A stretch of DNA of 64,000 bases, taken from NCBI RefSeq assembly GCF_002563775.1, contig NZ_PDJO01000001.1, positions 3,955,145 through 4,019,144 on the forward strand. The letters are read 5' to 3'. The notes beneath the pieces were generated by a model. It ran no database searches, was not told the DNA's origin, and saw nothing but the letters and a program-made list of their open reading frames with translations. Of this stretch, positions 43,052 to 52,469 are shown piece after piece. Positions within the stretch are counted from its first letter, which is position 1; each line of letters starts with the position of its first letter. This DNA is from Thioclava sp. ES.031 (GTDB lineage Bacteria > Pseudomonadota > Alphaproteobacteria > Rhodobacterales > Rhodobacteraceae). A program made the position numbers and the translations under genes.

Positions 43052-43735
43052 ATGCAGCCGGTCATTCTCGTCGCCCATGGATCCCCGTCAGAGCCTGAAA
43101 TTCAGGAGAAGGCTCTGTTTTCCTTGGCCAATAAGGTCTCGGAGGAGATGCCGGGCCGCAAGATAGACGCCGCGACCCTTGCAAAGCCGGGATCGTTGGA
43201 GGCCGCCTTGGCGCGGCACGAAGATCCGGTGATCTATCCCTATTTCATGGCGCAGGGCTGGTTTACCAAGACCGAACTTCCCCGACGGCTGGAAGCGGCG
43301 GGCTCGCACGCGCGCCAGCTGGAGCCGTTCGGCGTCGATCCTGCGCTGCCCGATCTGCTGACCAGAGTGATCTTCGAAGCGCGCGCCTCGGAGGACATCC
43401 CCACCGACTCGCCCCTGATTCTCGTGGCGCACGGGTCGAAAATATCGCGGAAATCGCGCAATTCGGTTTACGACATGGCCGAAACCTTGGGCCGCAATCC
43501 AGCGATGCCGGAAATTCATGTGGCCCTGATCGAAGAGCCTCCGTTCCTCGAAGATGTGGCCCGCGCGCACCCGGATGGCGTGTGTCTGCCCTTCTTCGCG
43601 CTGCGGGCAGGACATGTGACAGGCGATATTCCTGAGGCCTTGCAAGCAGCTAGCTATCGGGGGCGCCTTTTACCCGAGATCGGGGCCCATCGTGAGGTTC
43701 CCGTCCTGATTGCACAGGCGATTTCGCGGGTCTGA
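43052..43735 (+). CDS. CbiX/SirB-like chelatase-fold protein
   Basis: Protein of 227 residues with two CbiX-type halves: VILVAHGSPSEPEIQEKAL near residue 5 and LILVAHGSKISRKSRNSVYDMAETLG near residue 125, with YPYFMAQGWFTKTELP and LPFFALRAGHVTGDIPEAL. The conserved His of each VAHGS is the metal-chelating residue. It could insert cobalt or iron into sirohydrochlorin, or be a non-catalytic homologue; no other cobalamin or siroheme gene is near. It has two iterated-word copies 20 bases apart at its start (43090, 43110). Confidence 0.85.
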   Translation: MQPVILVAHGSPSEPEIQEKALFSLANKVSEEMPGRKIDAATLAKPGSLEAALARHEDPVIYPYFMAQGWFTKTELPRRLEAAGSHARQLEPFGVDPALPDLLTRVIFEARASEDIPTDSPLILVAHGSKISRKSRNSVYDMAETLGRNPAMPEIHVALIEEPPFLEDVARAHPDGVCLPFFALRAGHVTGDIPEALQAASYRGRLLPEIGAHREVPVLIAQAISRV

Positions 43736-43760
43736 TCACGAACCTTCACGGACTCGTAGA

Positions 43761-43804
43761 TTGTCACATAGCTGTTACATAATGTTTGCATAAGCGTCAT
43801 CGAA
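43761..43804 (+). promoter_or_regulatory. Tandem Pho box upstream of pstS
   Basis: Four 11-base direct repeats: TTGTCACATAG, CTGTTACATAA, TGTTTGCATAA, GCGTCATCGAA. The first two match the PhoB box CTGTCAT-N4-CTGTCAT closely; the later two are weaker. The spacing and place, 63 bases before the pstS ATG, fit PhoB activation by the phoB product at the end of the same operon. Confidence 0.85.
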
Positions 43805-43866
43805 GACCCCTAGGACCGCGCTGAGGCCACTCGACGGCCCAAATTTCAGAACACTGGGAGTGATCT

Positions 43867-44907
43867 ATGAAATCGTTCAACCTCGCCGCCTCCGCGATCG
43901 CGATCGTTGCCGCTTCGGGCACCGCCGCTTTCGCGCGTGACAACATCCAGGTCGCCGGTTCCTCGACCGTGCTGCCCTACGCCTCCATCGTCGCCGAAGC
44001 CTTCGGCGAAAACTTCGATTACCCGACCCCGGTCGTGGAATCGGGCGGCTCCTCGGCTGGCCTGAAGCGCTTCTGCGAAGGCGTTGGCGAAAACACGATC
44101 GACGTCGCGAACGCTTCGCGCAAGATCAAGGACAAAGAAGTCGCGACCTGCGCCGACAACGGCGTCACCGACATCATGGAAGTCCGCATCGGCTATGACG
44201 GCATCGTCTTTGCGTCGCAAAAAGACGGCCCGGCCTTCAACGCTTTCACCCCCTCGGACATCTTCAACGCGCTCGGCGCGAAGGTCCTGAAGGACGGTTC
44301 GATCGTCGAGAACACCTACGGCAAGTGGAACGAGTTCAACTCGGACCTGCCGGATGCCGACATCATCGCCTTCATCCCGGGCACCAAGCACGGCACCCGT
44401 GAAGTCTTCGAAGAGAAAGTCCTGCTGCAGGGCTGCGAAGACACCGGCGCGATGCAGGCCATGGTCGACGGCGGCATGTCGGAAGACGACGCCGAGGACG
44501 CCTGCATGGCGGTCCGCACCGACGGCAAGGCTGTCGACATCGACGGCGACTACACCGAGACCCTCGCCCGCATCGGCTCGAACCCGAACGGCATCGGCGT
44601 CTTCGGTCTGGCGTTCTACGAGAACAACACCGACAAGCTGAAAGTCGCGACCATGTCGGGCGTCGAGCCCTCGACCGAGACCATCGCTTCGGGCGAGTAC
44701 CCGGTGTCGCGTCCGCTCTACTTCTACGTCAAGAAAGCGCATATCGGCGTGATCCCCGGCCTGAAGGAATACGCTGAGTTCTTCGTCTCCGACGAGATCG
44801 CTGGCCCCGACGGCCCGCTCGCTCAGTACGGCCTCGTTGCCGACCCGGAACTGGCCAAGACCCAGGACGCCGTGGCGAACGAAGTGACCTTGGGTTCGGG
44901 CTCGTAA
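43867..44907 (+). CDS. pstS: Phosphate ABC transporter substrate-binding protein PstS
   Basis: Periplasmic phosphate-binding protein of 346 residues with a Sec signal peptide ending AAFA. IQVAGSSTVLPYASIVAEAFGENF and VVESGGSSAGLKRFCEG contain the phosphate-coordinating SST and GGSSAG loops; NPNGIGVFGLAFYENN is near the end. It is the long alphaproteobacterial PstS form. Transcribed from the tandem Pho box. Followed by a strong hairpin that separates it from pstC. Confidence 0.95.
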   Translation: MKSFNLAASAIAIVAASGTAAFARDNIQVAGSSTVLPYASIVAEAFGENFDYPTPVVESGGSSAGLKRFCEGVGENTIDVANASRKIKDKEVATCADNGVTDIMEVRIGYDGIVFASQKDGPAFNAFTPSDIFNALGAKVLKDGSIVENTYGKWNEFNSDLPDADIIAFIPGTKHGTREVFEEKVLLQGCEDTGAMQAMVDGGMSEDDAEDACMAVRTDGKAVDIDGDYTETLARIGSNPNGIGVFGLAFYENNTDKLKVATMSGVEPSTETIASGEYPVSRPLYFYVKKAHIGVIPGLKEYAEFFVSDEIAGPDGPLAQYGLVADPELAKTQDAVANEVTLGSGS

Positions 44908-44924
44908 TCGAGACCGCTATCTTC

Positions 44925-44955
44925 AGGGGGCGGCTTATTTCGCTGCCCCCTTTTT
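44925..44955 (+). terminator. Intercistronic terminator between pstS and pstC
   Basis: AGGGGGCGGC (44925-44934) pairs with GCTGCCCCCT (44942-44951), one G-U pair, 7-base loop, then TTTTCC and more T. It is a textbook intrinsic terminator 18 bases after the pstS stop, in front of pstC, so it should act as a partial terminator that gives more pstS than transporter mRNA. Confidence 0.85.
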
Positions 44956-44988
44956 CCTTTTTGGTTATTTTCAACTGGTGGGGCTGAA

Positions 44989-46470
44989 ATGCCTGTTTTG
45001 TGGATCGTTGTGATCGTGGTCGTGCTGGCGGCAATCGGCTTCGTGATGGGCCGTATGCGCGCGCTGAATTCAGCGGGCGAAGACCGACGGTCTCTGCACA
45101 GCCTGCCGAATTACTACGGCTTCAACGTCGCGATGTTCACCGCCGTCCCGGCGCTTCTTCTGCTGCTGGTCTGGATGGTGGCGCAGCCGCTGATCGTGAA
45201 TGCCCGCGTCTCCGCCGAGATCCCCGATGCGCTGCTCGACGGCTCGAACATGAGCCTCGTGATGTCCGATGTCCGGCGCGTCGCCGACGGGCTCGACACC
45301 GCGATCGCCCAAGGCGCGCTGAGCGCACGGCAAGCCGCGAATATCGATCTGCAAACCATGGACCTGCGCGAAATTCTCGGCTCGGTCGGGGTCGCGCTCG
45401 GCTCCAGTGTCGATCCGGCGACGCTGAACGCGGCGCAGACCTATCGCGACATGACCTCGGTGGCCGATCTCGCGATGACGGTACTGGTTCTGCTGGCAGC
45501 CATCGCGGGCTTTGCCTTCGCCTACCTGCGCACGAACAAGGATTTCCGCGCCCGCAACACGGTGGAGAAAGGCGTGCGCGTTCTGCTGATCGCTGCGGCC
45601 TCCATCGCGATCCTGACGACGATCGGCATCGTTCTGTCGCTGGTCTTCAACACGGTCGAGTTCTTCCGCCTCTATCCGATCTCCGACTTCTTCTTCGGCA
45701 CGACTTGGTCGCCGAGCTTCGGGGGCGGGTCGGAGCTGGGCATTCTGCCGCTTCTGTGGGGCACGCTCTATATCTCGCTGGTGGCGCTTCTCGTGGCGGT
45801 GCCGATCGGCCTGTTCGCCGCCGTCTACCTGTCGGAATACGCGACGAAATCAGTGCGCGGCGTCGTGAAACCGCTGCTCGAAGTCCTCGCCGGCATCCCG
45901 ACCATCGTTTACGGCCTTTTCGCCCTACTGACCGTGGGCCCGTTCCTGCTGTCGATCTTCGGCGCGAATGGTCCGACCGCTGCGATGGCCGATGGTGGCT
46001 GGATGCATGCGGGTACGGCCGTGATGACCGCGGGTCTGGTAATGGGCATCATGCTGATCCCCTTCGTCTCCTCGCTGTCCGACGACATCATCAACGCGGT
46101 GCCGCAAAGCTTGCGCGACGGCTCCTATGGCCTCGGCGCGACGAAATCCGAAACGATCAAGCAGGTGATCCTGCCCGCAGCATTGCCCGGCATCGTCGGC
46201 GCCGTGCTTCTCGCAACCTCGCGCGCCATTGGCGAGACGATGATCGTGGTTCTGGGGGCAGGCGCCGCCGCGCGGCTCAGCATGAACCCGTTCGACGCGA
46301 TGACCACCGTCACCGCCAAGATCGTCTCTCAGCTGACCGGTGACGCCGATTTCGCCTCCCCCGAGGCGCTGGTCGCCTTCGCGCTCGGCATGACGCTGTT
46401 CGTCCTGACGCTCGGGCTCAACATCTTCGCGCTCTACATCGTGCGCAAATACCGGGAGCAATACGAATGA
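44989..46470 (+). CDS. pstC: Phosphate ABC transporter permease PstC
   Basis: Membrane permease of 493 residues, longer than the E. coli protein (319) because of an N-terminal extension with two helices and a periplasmic loop (residues 1-190). The core has the EAA-type sequence LRDGSYGLGATKSETIKQVILPAALPGIVGAVLLATSRAIGETMIV. It pairs with PstA in the inner membrane. ATGA overlap with pstA. Confidence 0.94.
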   Translation: MPVLWIVVIVVVLAAIGFVMGRMRALNSAGEDRRSLHSLPNYYGFNVAMFTAVPALLLLLVWMVAQPLIVNARVSAEIPDALLDGSNMSLVMSDVRRVADGLDTAIAQGALSARQAANIDLQTMDLREILGSVGVALGSSVDPATLNAAQTYRDMTSVADLAMTVLVLLAAIAGFAFAYLRTNKDFRARNTVEKGVRVLLIAAASIAILTTIGIVLSLVFNTVEFFRLYPISDFFFGTTWSPSFGGGSELGILPLLWGTLYISLVALLVAVPIGLFAAVYLSEYATKSVRGVVKPLLEVLAGIPTIVYGLFALLTVGPFLLSIFGANGPTAAMADGGWMHAGTAVMTAGLVMGIMLIPFVSSLSDDIINAVPQSLRDGSYGLGATKSETIKQVILPAALPGIVGAVLLATSRAIGETMIVVLGAGAAARLSMNPFDAMTTVTAKIVSQLTGDADFASPEALVAFALGMTLFVLTLGLNIFALYIVRKYREQYE

Positions 46471-47819
46471 GTGATGCGACCCAACACGGCGCAAGCCAGC
46501 CCGCGACGCGTTCGCTGCATCATGTCGATGCCCGCACGAAACGCCGCAACGCCTCCGAGAAGCGCTTCAAGGCGCTCGGCATCGGGGCGATCGGCATCGG
46601 CCTCGCTTTCCTCGTGATCCTGCTGGTGACGATCGTCTCCAACGGCGCGACCGCGTTTCAGCAGACTTTCATCGAAGTGCCGGTCCATCTGGACGCCGCG
46701 AAGCTCGACAAGAAGGGCAACCGCGATCCGGAGGATCTGAAGAAGGCGACGACCTTCACCTATAAGCCGCTGATCGAGAAAGCTCTGCTCGACGCCGTGC
46801 AGAAATCCGGCGCGACGACCGAGCTGGGCAAAGCCAAGGACATGAAGAACCTGATCTCGGCCTCGGCTGCGAGCCAGGTGCGCGACACGGTGCTCGCCGA
46901 CCCGTCGATCATCGGCACGACGGTGGATTTCAAGATCCTCGCCTCGTCGCGGGTGGACAGCTACCTCAAGGGCCGCGTGCATCGCGACGAGATCGCCAAG
47001 GACAAGAACATCTCCGTGGCGCAGCTCGACCTCGTCGATCAGCTTCGCGACGCGGGCATCATCCATAAAGGTTTCAACTGGGCCTTCATCTTCGGCGCCG
47101 ACGCCTCCGACAGCCGCGCCGAGCAGGCCGGGATCGGGATCTCGATGCTGGGCTCGTTCTACATGATGCTGGTGGTGCTAGTGCTGGCCCTGCCGATCGG
47201 GGTCGCCGCCTCGATCTATCTGGAAGAATTCGCGCCGAAGAACCGCTTCACCGACCTGATCGAGGTGAATATCTCGAACCTCGCAGCCGTGCCGTCGATC
47301 GTCTTCGGTATCCTCGGCCTCGCGGTCTTCATCCAGTTCGCGCATCTGCCGCAATCGGCCCCGCTGGTCGGTGGCCTCGTGCTGACGCTGATGACCCTGC
47401 CGACGATCATCATCTCGACCCGCGCCGCGCTGAAAGCCGTGCCGCCTTCGATCCGCGACGCCGCCCTCGGCGTTGGCGCATCGAAGATGCAATCGGTCTT
47501 CCACCACGTTCTGCCGCTGGCCATGCCCGGCATCCTGACCGGCACGATCATCGGTCTGGCGCAGGCTCTGGGCGAAACCGCGCCGCTCCTGCTGATCGGG
47601 ATGGTGGGCTATATCGCGACCAACTCGCCGGACGGGTTCCTCGACGGGTTCGTCTCGCCCAACTCGGCCATGCCCGCGCAGATCTACGAGTGGGCCAAGC
47701 GCGCCGACCCGGCATTTTACGAACGCGCCTGGGGAGGTATCATCATTCTGCTGATCTTCCTTCTGGGCATGAACATCATCGCCATCATCCTGCGCCGCAA
47801 ATTCGAGCGTCGTTGGTAA
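46467..47819 (+). CDS. pstA: Phosphate ABC transporter permease PstA
   Basis: Permease of 450 residues, also with a long N-terminal insertion (about 70-230) after the first helix that is predicted periplasmic. The core carries the EAA-type IRDAALGVGASKMQSVFHHVLPLAMPGILTGTIIGLAQALGETAPLLLIG and NISNLAAVPSIVFGILGLAVFIQF. Both enlarged permeases are typical for Rhodobacteraceae Pst. It is followed by pstB after 15 bases. Confidence 0.94.
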   Translation: MSDATQHGASQPATRSLHHVDARTKRRNASEKRFKALGIGAIGIGLAFLVILLVTIVSNGATAFQQTFIEVPVHLDAAKLDKKGNRDPEDLKKATTFTYKPLIEKALLDAVQKSGATTELGKAKDMKNLISASAASQVRDTVLADPSIIGTTVDFKILASSRVDSYLKGRVHRDEIAKDKNISVAQLDLVDQLRDAGIIHKGFNWAFIFGADASDSRAEQAGIGISMLGSFYMMLVVLVLALPIGVAASIYLEEFAPKNRFTDLIEVNISNLAAVPSIVFGILGLAVFIQFAHLPQSAPLVGGLVLTLMTLPTIIISTRAALKAVPPSIRDAALGVGASKMQSVFHHVLPLAMPGILTGTIIGLAQALGETAPLLLIGMVGYIATNSPDGFLDGFVSPNSAMPAQIYEWAKRADPAFYERAWGGIIILLIFLLGMNIIAIILRRKFERRW

Positions 47820-47834
47820 GGGAGCGCGAGACAA

Positions 47835-48632
47835 ATGGAAGACATGAGCCTGACGGAGAGAGCCGTGACCACTGACGACATCAAGATCACCGCACGCAAC
47901 GTGCAGGTCCATTACGGCGACACCCACGCGATCAAGGACGTCGATGTCGACATTCTCGACAAGACCGTCACCGCGTTCATCGGCCCGTCGGGCTGCGGGA
48001 AGTCGACCTTCCTGCGCTGCCTGAACCGGATGAACGACACGATCGATATCTGCCGCGTCGAGGGCGACATCAAACTCGACGGCGAAGACATCTACGACAA
48101 GCGCGTGGATCCGGTGCAGTTGCGCGCCAAGGTCGGCATGGTGTTCCAGAAACCGAACCCCTTCCCGAAGTCGATCTACGACAACGTGGCCTATGGGCCG
48201 AAAATCCACGGCCTGACGAAGAACAAGGCCGAGCTGGATCAGGTGGTCGAGGACTCGCTGCGCAAGGCCGCGCTGTGGAACGAGGTGAAAGATCGCCTGC
48301 ACGCGCCCGGCACCGGGCTTTCGGGCGGTCAGCAACAGCGCCTGTGCATCGCGCGCGCCGTGGCGACCTCGCCGGAAGTGCTGCTGATGGACGAGCCCTG
48401 CTCGGCGCTCGATCCGATCGCGACCGCGCAGGTCGAGGAACTGATCGACGAACTTCGGGCGAATTTCTCGGTGGTGATCGTAACGCACTCGATGCAACAG
48501 GCCGCGCGCGTCAGTCAGAAGACCGCGTTCTTCCACCTCGGAAACCTCGTCGAATACGACGACACGGACAAGATTTTCACCAACCCGTCCGACAGCCGGA
48601 CGGAAAGCTACATTACCGGCCGGATCGGCTGA
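47835..48632 (+). CDS. pstB: Phosphate ABC transporter ATP-binding protein PstB
   Basis: ATPase of 265 residues. Walker [11 protein letters not shown]-loop [28 protein letters not shown], signature [16 protein letters not shown] and Walker [14 protein letters not shown] are all intact, as is the switch [19 protein letters not shown] keep the ATG at 47835; the ATG at 47844 would leave only three bases between a GGAAG ribosome site and the start. Powers uptake by PstCA and, with PhoU, signals phosphate sufficiency. Confidence 0.97.
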   Translation: MEDMSLTERAVTTDDIKITARNVQVHYGDTHAIKDVDVDILDKTVTAFIGPSGCGKSTFLRCLNRMNDTIDICRVEGDIKLDGEDIYDKRVDPVQLRAKVGMVFQKPNPFPKSIYDNVAYGPKIHGLTKNKAELDQVVEDSLRKAALWNEVKDRLHAPGTGLSGGQQQRLCIARAVATSPEVLLMDEPCSALDPIATAQVEELIDELRANFSVVIVTHSMQQAARVSQKTAFFHLGNLVEYDDTDKIFTNPSDSRTESYITGRIG

Positions 48633-48646
48633 GGAGGCAAATAATC

Positions 48647-49336
48647 ATGAGCGAGCACATTCTTTCCGCCTTCGACCGCGACCTTGAGGCGGTGCAGGCA
48701 TTGGTCGTCAAAATGGGCGGCCTCGTCGAGGAGCAGATCCTCGAAAGCGCCCGCGCGCTCGAAGTGCGCGATCTCGAACTGGCCGAGGAAATCCGCGGCC
48801 GCGACCGCGCCGTCGACGAGCTGGAAGAGAAGATCAACGAAGAGGCCGCGCGCCTGATCGCCCTGCGCGCCCCCGCCGCGCGCGACCTGCGCATGGCGCT
48901 CTCGGTCATCAAGATTTCGGCGAGCCTTGAGCGGGTCGGCGATTACGCGAAGAACATCGCCAAGCGCACGCAGGTTCTCTCCGACGGGCCGCAGATCAGT
49001 GGCACCGCGACCGCGATCCGCCGTATGGCGGGCACGACCGAAGCGATGCTGAAAGACGCGCTCGACGCCTATATCCAGCGCGACCCGAAACTGGCCGCCG
49101 ATGTGCGCGAGCGCGATCTCGAAGTGGACCAGATGTATAACGCGCTGTTCCGCGAATTCCTGACCTACATGATGGAAGACCCGCGCAACATCACGCCCTG
49201 CATGCACCTGCATTTCATCGCCAAGAACATCGAGCGGATGGGCGACCATGCGACGACGATCGCCGAGCAGGTGATCTACCTCGTGACCGGCGAAATGCCG
49301 GAAGACGCGCGCCCGAAAAGCTCTAGCGTGGTTTGA
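48647..49336 (+). CDS. phoU: Phosphate signalling regulator PhoU
   Basis: All-helical protein of 229 residues with two PhoU repeats: LEAVQALVVKMGGLVEEQILESARAL and APAARDLRMALSVIKISASLERVGDYAKNIAKR in the first, ITPCMHLHFIAKNIERMGDHATTIAEQVIYLVTGEMPE in the second; the E/DxxxD motifs bind metals. The start at 48647 has GAGGAGGC upstream. It relays transporter status to the PhoR kinase, which is not encoded here. Confidence 0.96.
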   Translation: MSEHILSAFDRDLEAVQALVVKMGGLVEEQILESARALEVRDLELAEEIRGRDRAVDELEEKINEEAARLIALRAPAARDLRMALSVIKISASLERVGDYAKNIAKRTQVLSDGPQISGTATAIRRMAGTTEAMLKDALDAYIQRDPKLAADVRERDLEVDQMYNALFREFLTYMMEDPRNITPCMHLHFIAKNIERMGDHATTIAEQVIYLVTGEMPEDARPKSSSVV

Positions 49337-49350
49337 CGGAGACCTCAGAG

Positions 49351-50043
49351 ATGTCGCCAGCCCAACAACCCTGTGTCCTCGTGGTCGAAGACGAAAACGC
49401 CCAGCGCGAAGTTCTCAGCTACAATCTCGAAGCCGAAGGGTTTCGCGTCGTGATGGCGGAGAACGGAGACGAGGGCCTCTTGTTCCTGAAGGAAGAGAAG
49501 CCCGATCTGATCGTGCTGGACTGGATGCTGCCCAATGTCTCCGGCATCGAGATTTGTCGCCGGGTGAAGGCCAATTCCGAGACCCGCAACATCCCTGTCA
49601 TCATGCTCTCGGCACGCTCCGAAGAGGTGGATCGGGTGCGGGGCCTCGAGACCGGCGCGGATGACTACGTCGTGAAACCCTATTCGGTCGTCGAGCTGAT
49701 GGCCCGCGTCCGCACCCAGCTGCGCCGCACGCGGCCCGCGACGATGGGCGAGCGGCTGAGCTTCGAGGACATTATCCTCGATGCCGAGGAACATCGCGTC
49801 TTCCGCAACGGCCAACCGCTGAAACTCGGGCCGACCGAGTTCCGGCTGCTCTCGACGATGATGGAAAAACCGGGCCGCGTCTGGACCCGCGATCAACTGC
49901 TCGACCGGGTCTGGGGGCGCGACATCTATGTCGACACCCGCACCATCGACGTCCATGTCGGGCGGCTGCGCAAGGCGCTGATGGCCAATGGCGGAGATGA
50001 TCCGGTGCGCACGGTGCGCGGCACGGGCTACGCGCTGGGATAA
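49351..50043 (+). CDS. phoB: Phosphate regulon response regulator PhoB
   Basis: OmpR-type response regulator of 230 residues. Receiver: VLVVEDENAQREVLSYNLEAEG, phospho-Asp 57 in LIVLDWMLPNVSG, Lys in YVVKPYSVVELMARV. Winged helix: LKLGPTEFRLLSTMMEKPGRVWTRDQLLDRVWGRDIYVDTRTIDVHVGRLRKAL. The ATG at 49351 follows GACGGAGACCTCAGAG and is preferred to a TTG at 49333 that overlaps phoU. The product should bind the tandem Pho box upstream of pstS. phoR is not adjacent. Confidence 0.96.
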   Translation: MSPAQQPCVLVVEDENAQREVLSYNLEAEGFRVVMAENGDEGLLFLKEEKPDLIVLDWMLPNVSGIEICRRVKANSETRNIPVIMLSARSEEVDRVRGLETGADDYVVKPYSVVELMARVRTQLRRTRPATMGERLSFEDIILDAEEHRVFRNGQPLKLGPTEFRLLSTMMEKPGRVWTRDQLLDRVWGRDIYVDTRTIDVHVGRLRKALMANGGDDPVRTVRGTGYALG

Positions 50044-50051
50044 AGCGAAAC

Positions 50052-50078
50052 AGGCGCGCGGATCACCGCGCGCCTTTT
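50052..50078 (+). terminator. Rho-independent terminator after phoB
   Basis: AGGCGCGCGG, loop ATCA, CCGCGCGCCT, then TTT: a perfect 10-bp stem 8 bases after the stop. It also lies at the end of the convergent maeB. Confidence 0.9.
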
Positions 50079-50082
50079 CAAT

Positions 50083-52350
50083 TCAGTCCTTCAGGCACAG
50101 CTTGCACGAGGCAAGCGCCGCCATATTGAGGATGTCGTTCACCGTGGACGTGGTCGAGCACAGCTGCACCGCGTGGCTCGTCCCGGTCAGGATCGGGCCG
50201 ATCACGGTGGCGCCCGCCATCTCCTGCATCAGTTTCACAGAGATCGACGCCGAATGGCGTGCCGGCACGACGAGAATGTTGGCGGGGCCGGTCAGACGGC
50301 AGAACGGGTAGTTCTTCATCTGATCCATGTTGAGCGCCACATCGACGGTCATCTCGCCATCATACTCGAAATCCGCCCCGCGCGCGTCGAGCACTTTCGG
50401 CGCGACATGCATCTTCGTGGCCCGTTCCGAGACCGGATAGCCGAAGGTCGAGAAGGAGCAGAAGGCCACACGCGGCTCGAGGCCCAGACCCCGCGCCACA
50501 TGCGCGCCCGCCGTCGCGATATCGGCCAGATCGTTCTCGTCGGGCCATTCATGCACCAGCGTATCGCCGATCAGCACGACCCGGCCTTTGTTCAGCAGGG
50601 CGGTGATTCCGACCGCCCCATCCGAAGGCTTCGCATCGATGACCTTGTTGATCAATTCCAGCACATGGGCCGATTTCCGGGTCGCGCCCGTGACCATCGC
50701 GTCGCCATGCCCATGGACCAGCATCAGCGCCGCGAAGACATGCCGGTCGCGCGTCGCCAGCTTATGCGCATCCTCGCGGTCCACACCCTGCCGTTGCAGG
50801 CGCTTATACAGGAAATCCTTGTAGCTCTCGGTATTCTTGGAATTGGCCGCATTCACCACGCGCAGCTCGCGATAGGCATCGCCCAAGCCAGCCGCTTCGA
50901 GCTTTTCCTTCACGTCCTGCTCGCGGCCCACGACCAGAGCCTCGCCCATGCCGGAGCGCTGATAGGCCACGGCGGCGCGCAGCACCCGCTCGTCATCGCC
51001 CTCGGCAAAGATCATCTTCGCCTGAGCCTGACGCGCACGGCTCTGGATGCCCTGCAGGATCGAGGCGGTCGGGTCCATCCGGGCTTTCAGGCTTTGGGCA
51101 TACCCCTCCATGTCGATGATCGGACGCCGCGCGACACCGGTATCCATCCCGGCTTTCGCAACCGCCGGCGGGATCACGTGGATCAGCCGCGGGTCGAACG
51201 GCGTCGGAATGATGTAATCGCGCCCGAAGCTGAGTTTGCGCCCATAGGCCATCGCGACCTCGTCGGGCACATCCTCGCGGGCAAGCTCCGCCAGAGCGTT
51301 GGCGCAGGCGATCTTCATCTCGTCATTGATCGCGCGGGCGTGGATGTCGAGCGCGCCGCGGAACAGATAGGGGAAGCCGAGGACGTTGTTCACCTGGTTC
51401 GGGTAATCCGACCGCCCCGTCGCCACGATCGCATCGGGACGCACCGATTGCGCCTCTTCCGGCGTGATCTCCGGATCCGGGTTCGCCATCGCGAAGATCA
51501 CCGGATTGTCGGCCATCGACTGCACCATCTCGGGCGTCACCGCGCCCTTGGCCGACACGCCAAGGAACACATCCGCGCCTTCCATCGCCTCTTCGAGCGA
51601 GCGCGCATCGGTCACCGCCGCATGGGCCGATTTCCACTGGTTCATACCCTCGGTGCGACCCTGATAGATCACGCCCTTGGTGTCGCACATGATGCAGTTG
51701 TCGTGCTTCGCACCCATCGCCTTCACAAGCTCCAGACAGGCGATGCCCGCAGCGCCCGCGCCGTTCAGCACGATCTTGCAGTCCTCGATCTTCTTGCCCG
51801 ACAGCTCCAGCGCGTTGATCAGCCCCGCCGCACAGATCACCGCCGTGCCGTGCTGATCGTCGTGGAACACCGGGATGTCCATCAGCTCCTTGAGCCGCTG
51901 CTCGATGATGAAACATTCCGGCGCCTTGATATCCTCGAGGTTGATCCCCCCGAAGGTCGGCCCCATCAGCTTCACCGCGTTGATGATCTCGTCGGCATCC
52001 TCGGTATCGAGCTCGATATCGATCGCGTTCACGTCAGCGAAGCGCTTGAAGAGAACCGCCTTGCCCTCCATCACCGGTTTCGACGCCAGCGCCCCGAGAT
52101 TGCCGAGCCCTAGAATGGCCGAACCGTTCGAGATCACGGCGACCATGTTGCCCTTCACGGTGTAATCGTAGGCCAGTTCGGGGTTCTCGGCGATCGCCTC
52201 CACCGGAACCGCGACGCCGGGACTGTAGGCCAGCGACAGATCGCGCTGCGACGTCATCGGCTTCGACGCCGTGATGTCATATTTGCCCGGATGTGGGTCG
52301 AGGTGATAGGCCAACGCCTCTTCGGGCGTGATACGGTTCTTGCTGGGCAT
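50083..52350 (-). CDS. maeB: NADP-dependent malic enzyme with phosphotransacetylase-like domain
   Basis: Two-domain protein of 755 residues. The malic-enzyme half (to about residue 430) has PVFHDDQHGTAVI, VLNGAGAAGIACLELV and FAMANPDPEI. The C-terminal half (about 430-755) is phosphotransacetylase-like: KMIFAEGDDERVLRAAVAY, MLVHGHGDAMVTGATRKSAHVL, LVHEWPDENDLADIA; in MaeB this part is regulatory rather than catalytic. It decarboxylates malate to pyruvate with NADPH formation. The start at 52350 follows GCAGGAGGAGCACC; the longer frame crosses the mutS promoter. Confidence 0.95.
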   Translation of the reverse strand: MPSKNRITPEEALAYHLDPHPGKYDITASKPMTSQRDLSLAYSPGVAVPVEAIAENPELAYDYTVKGNMVAVISNGSAILGLGNLGALASKPVMEGKAVLFKRFADVNAIDIELDTEDADEIINAVKLMGPTFGGINLEDIKAPECFIIEQRLKELMDIPVFHDDQHGTAVICAAGLINALELSGKKIEDCKIVLNGAGAAGIACLELVKAMGAKHDNCIMCDTKGVIYQGRTEGMNQWKSAHAAVTDARSLEEAMEGADVFLGVSAKGAVTPEMVQSMADNPVIFAMANPDPEITPEEAQSVRPDAIVATGRSDYPNQVNNVLGFPYLFRGALDIHARAINDEMKIACANALAELAREDVPDEVAMAYGRKLSFGRDYIIPTPFDPRLIHVIPPAVAKAGMDTGVARRPIIDMEGYAQSLKARMDPTASILQGIQSRARQAQAKMIFAEGDDERVLRAAVAYQRSGMGEALVVGREQDVKEKLEAAGLGDAYRELRVVNAANSKNTESYKDFLYKRLQRQGVDREDAHKLATRDRHVFAALMLVHGHGDAMVTGATRKSAHVLELINKVIDAKPSDGAVGITALLNKGRVVLIGDTLVHEWPDENDLADIATAGAHVARGLGLEPRVAFCSFSTFGYPVSERATKMHVAPKVLDARGADFEYDGEMTVDVALNMDQMKNYPFCRLTGPANILVVPARHSASISVKLMQEMAGATVIGPILTGTSHAVQLCSTTSTVNDILNMAALASCKLCLKD

Positions 52351-52441
52351 TGGGCCGGTGCTCCTCCTGCAGGTCCGAACCCGTTTAACGTCCCGTGATC
52401 CGTCACTCAACGGAATTGCGCCCGAATCCGGGGTTTTGTAG

Positions 52442-52453
52442 GGTCGCACGACC
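52442..52453. promoter_or_regulatory. Short palindrome in the maeB-mutS divergent region
   Basis: GGTCG-CA-CGACC, a 5-bp inverted repeat, 17 bases before the mutS ATG. It could be an operator; it does not match the alphaproteobacterial LexA consensus. The evidence is only its symmetry. Confidence 0.25.
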
Positions 52454-52469
52454 AGCAAATGGGGGGCAC

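Noticed and set aside
43052..43735. Part of a cobalamin operon
   Set aside because: No other cob, cbi or siroheme gene lies within the window around it; only the chelatase-like fold is visible.
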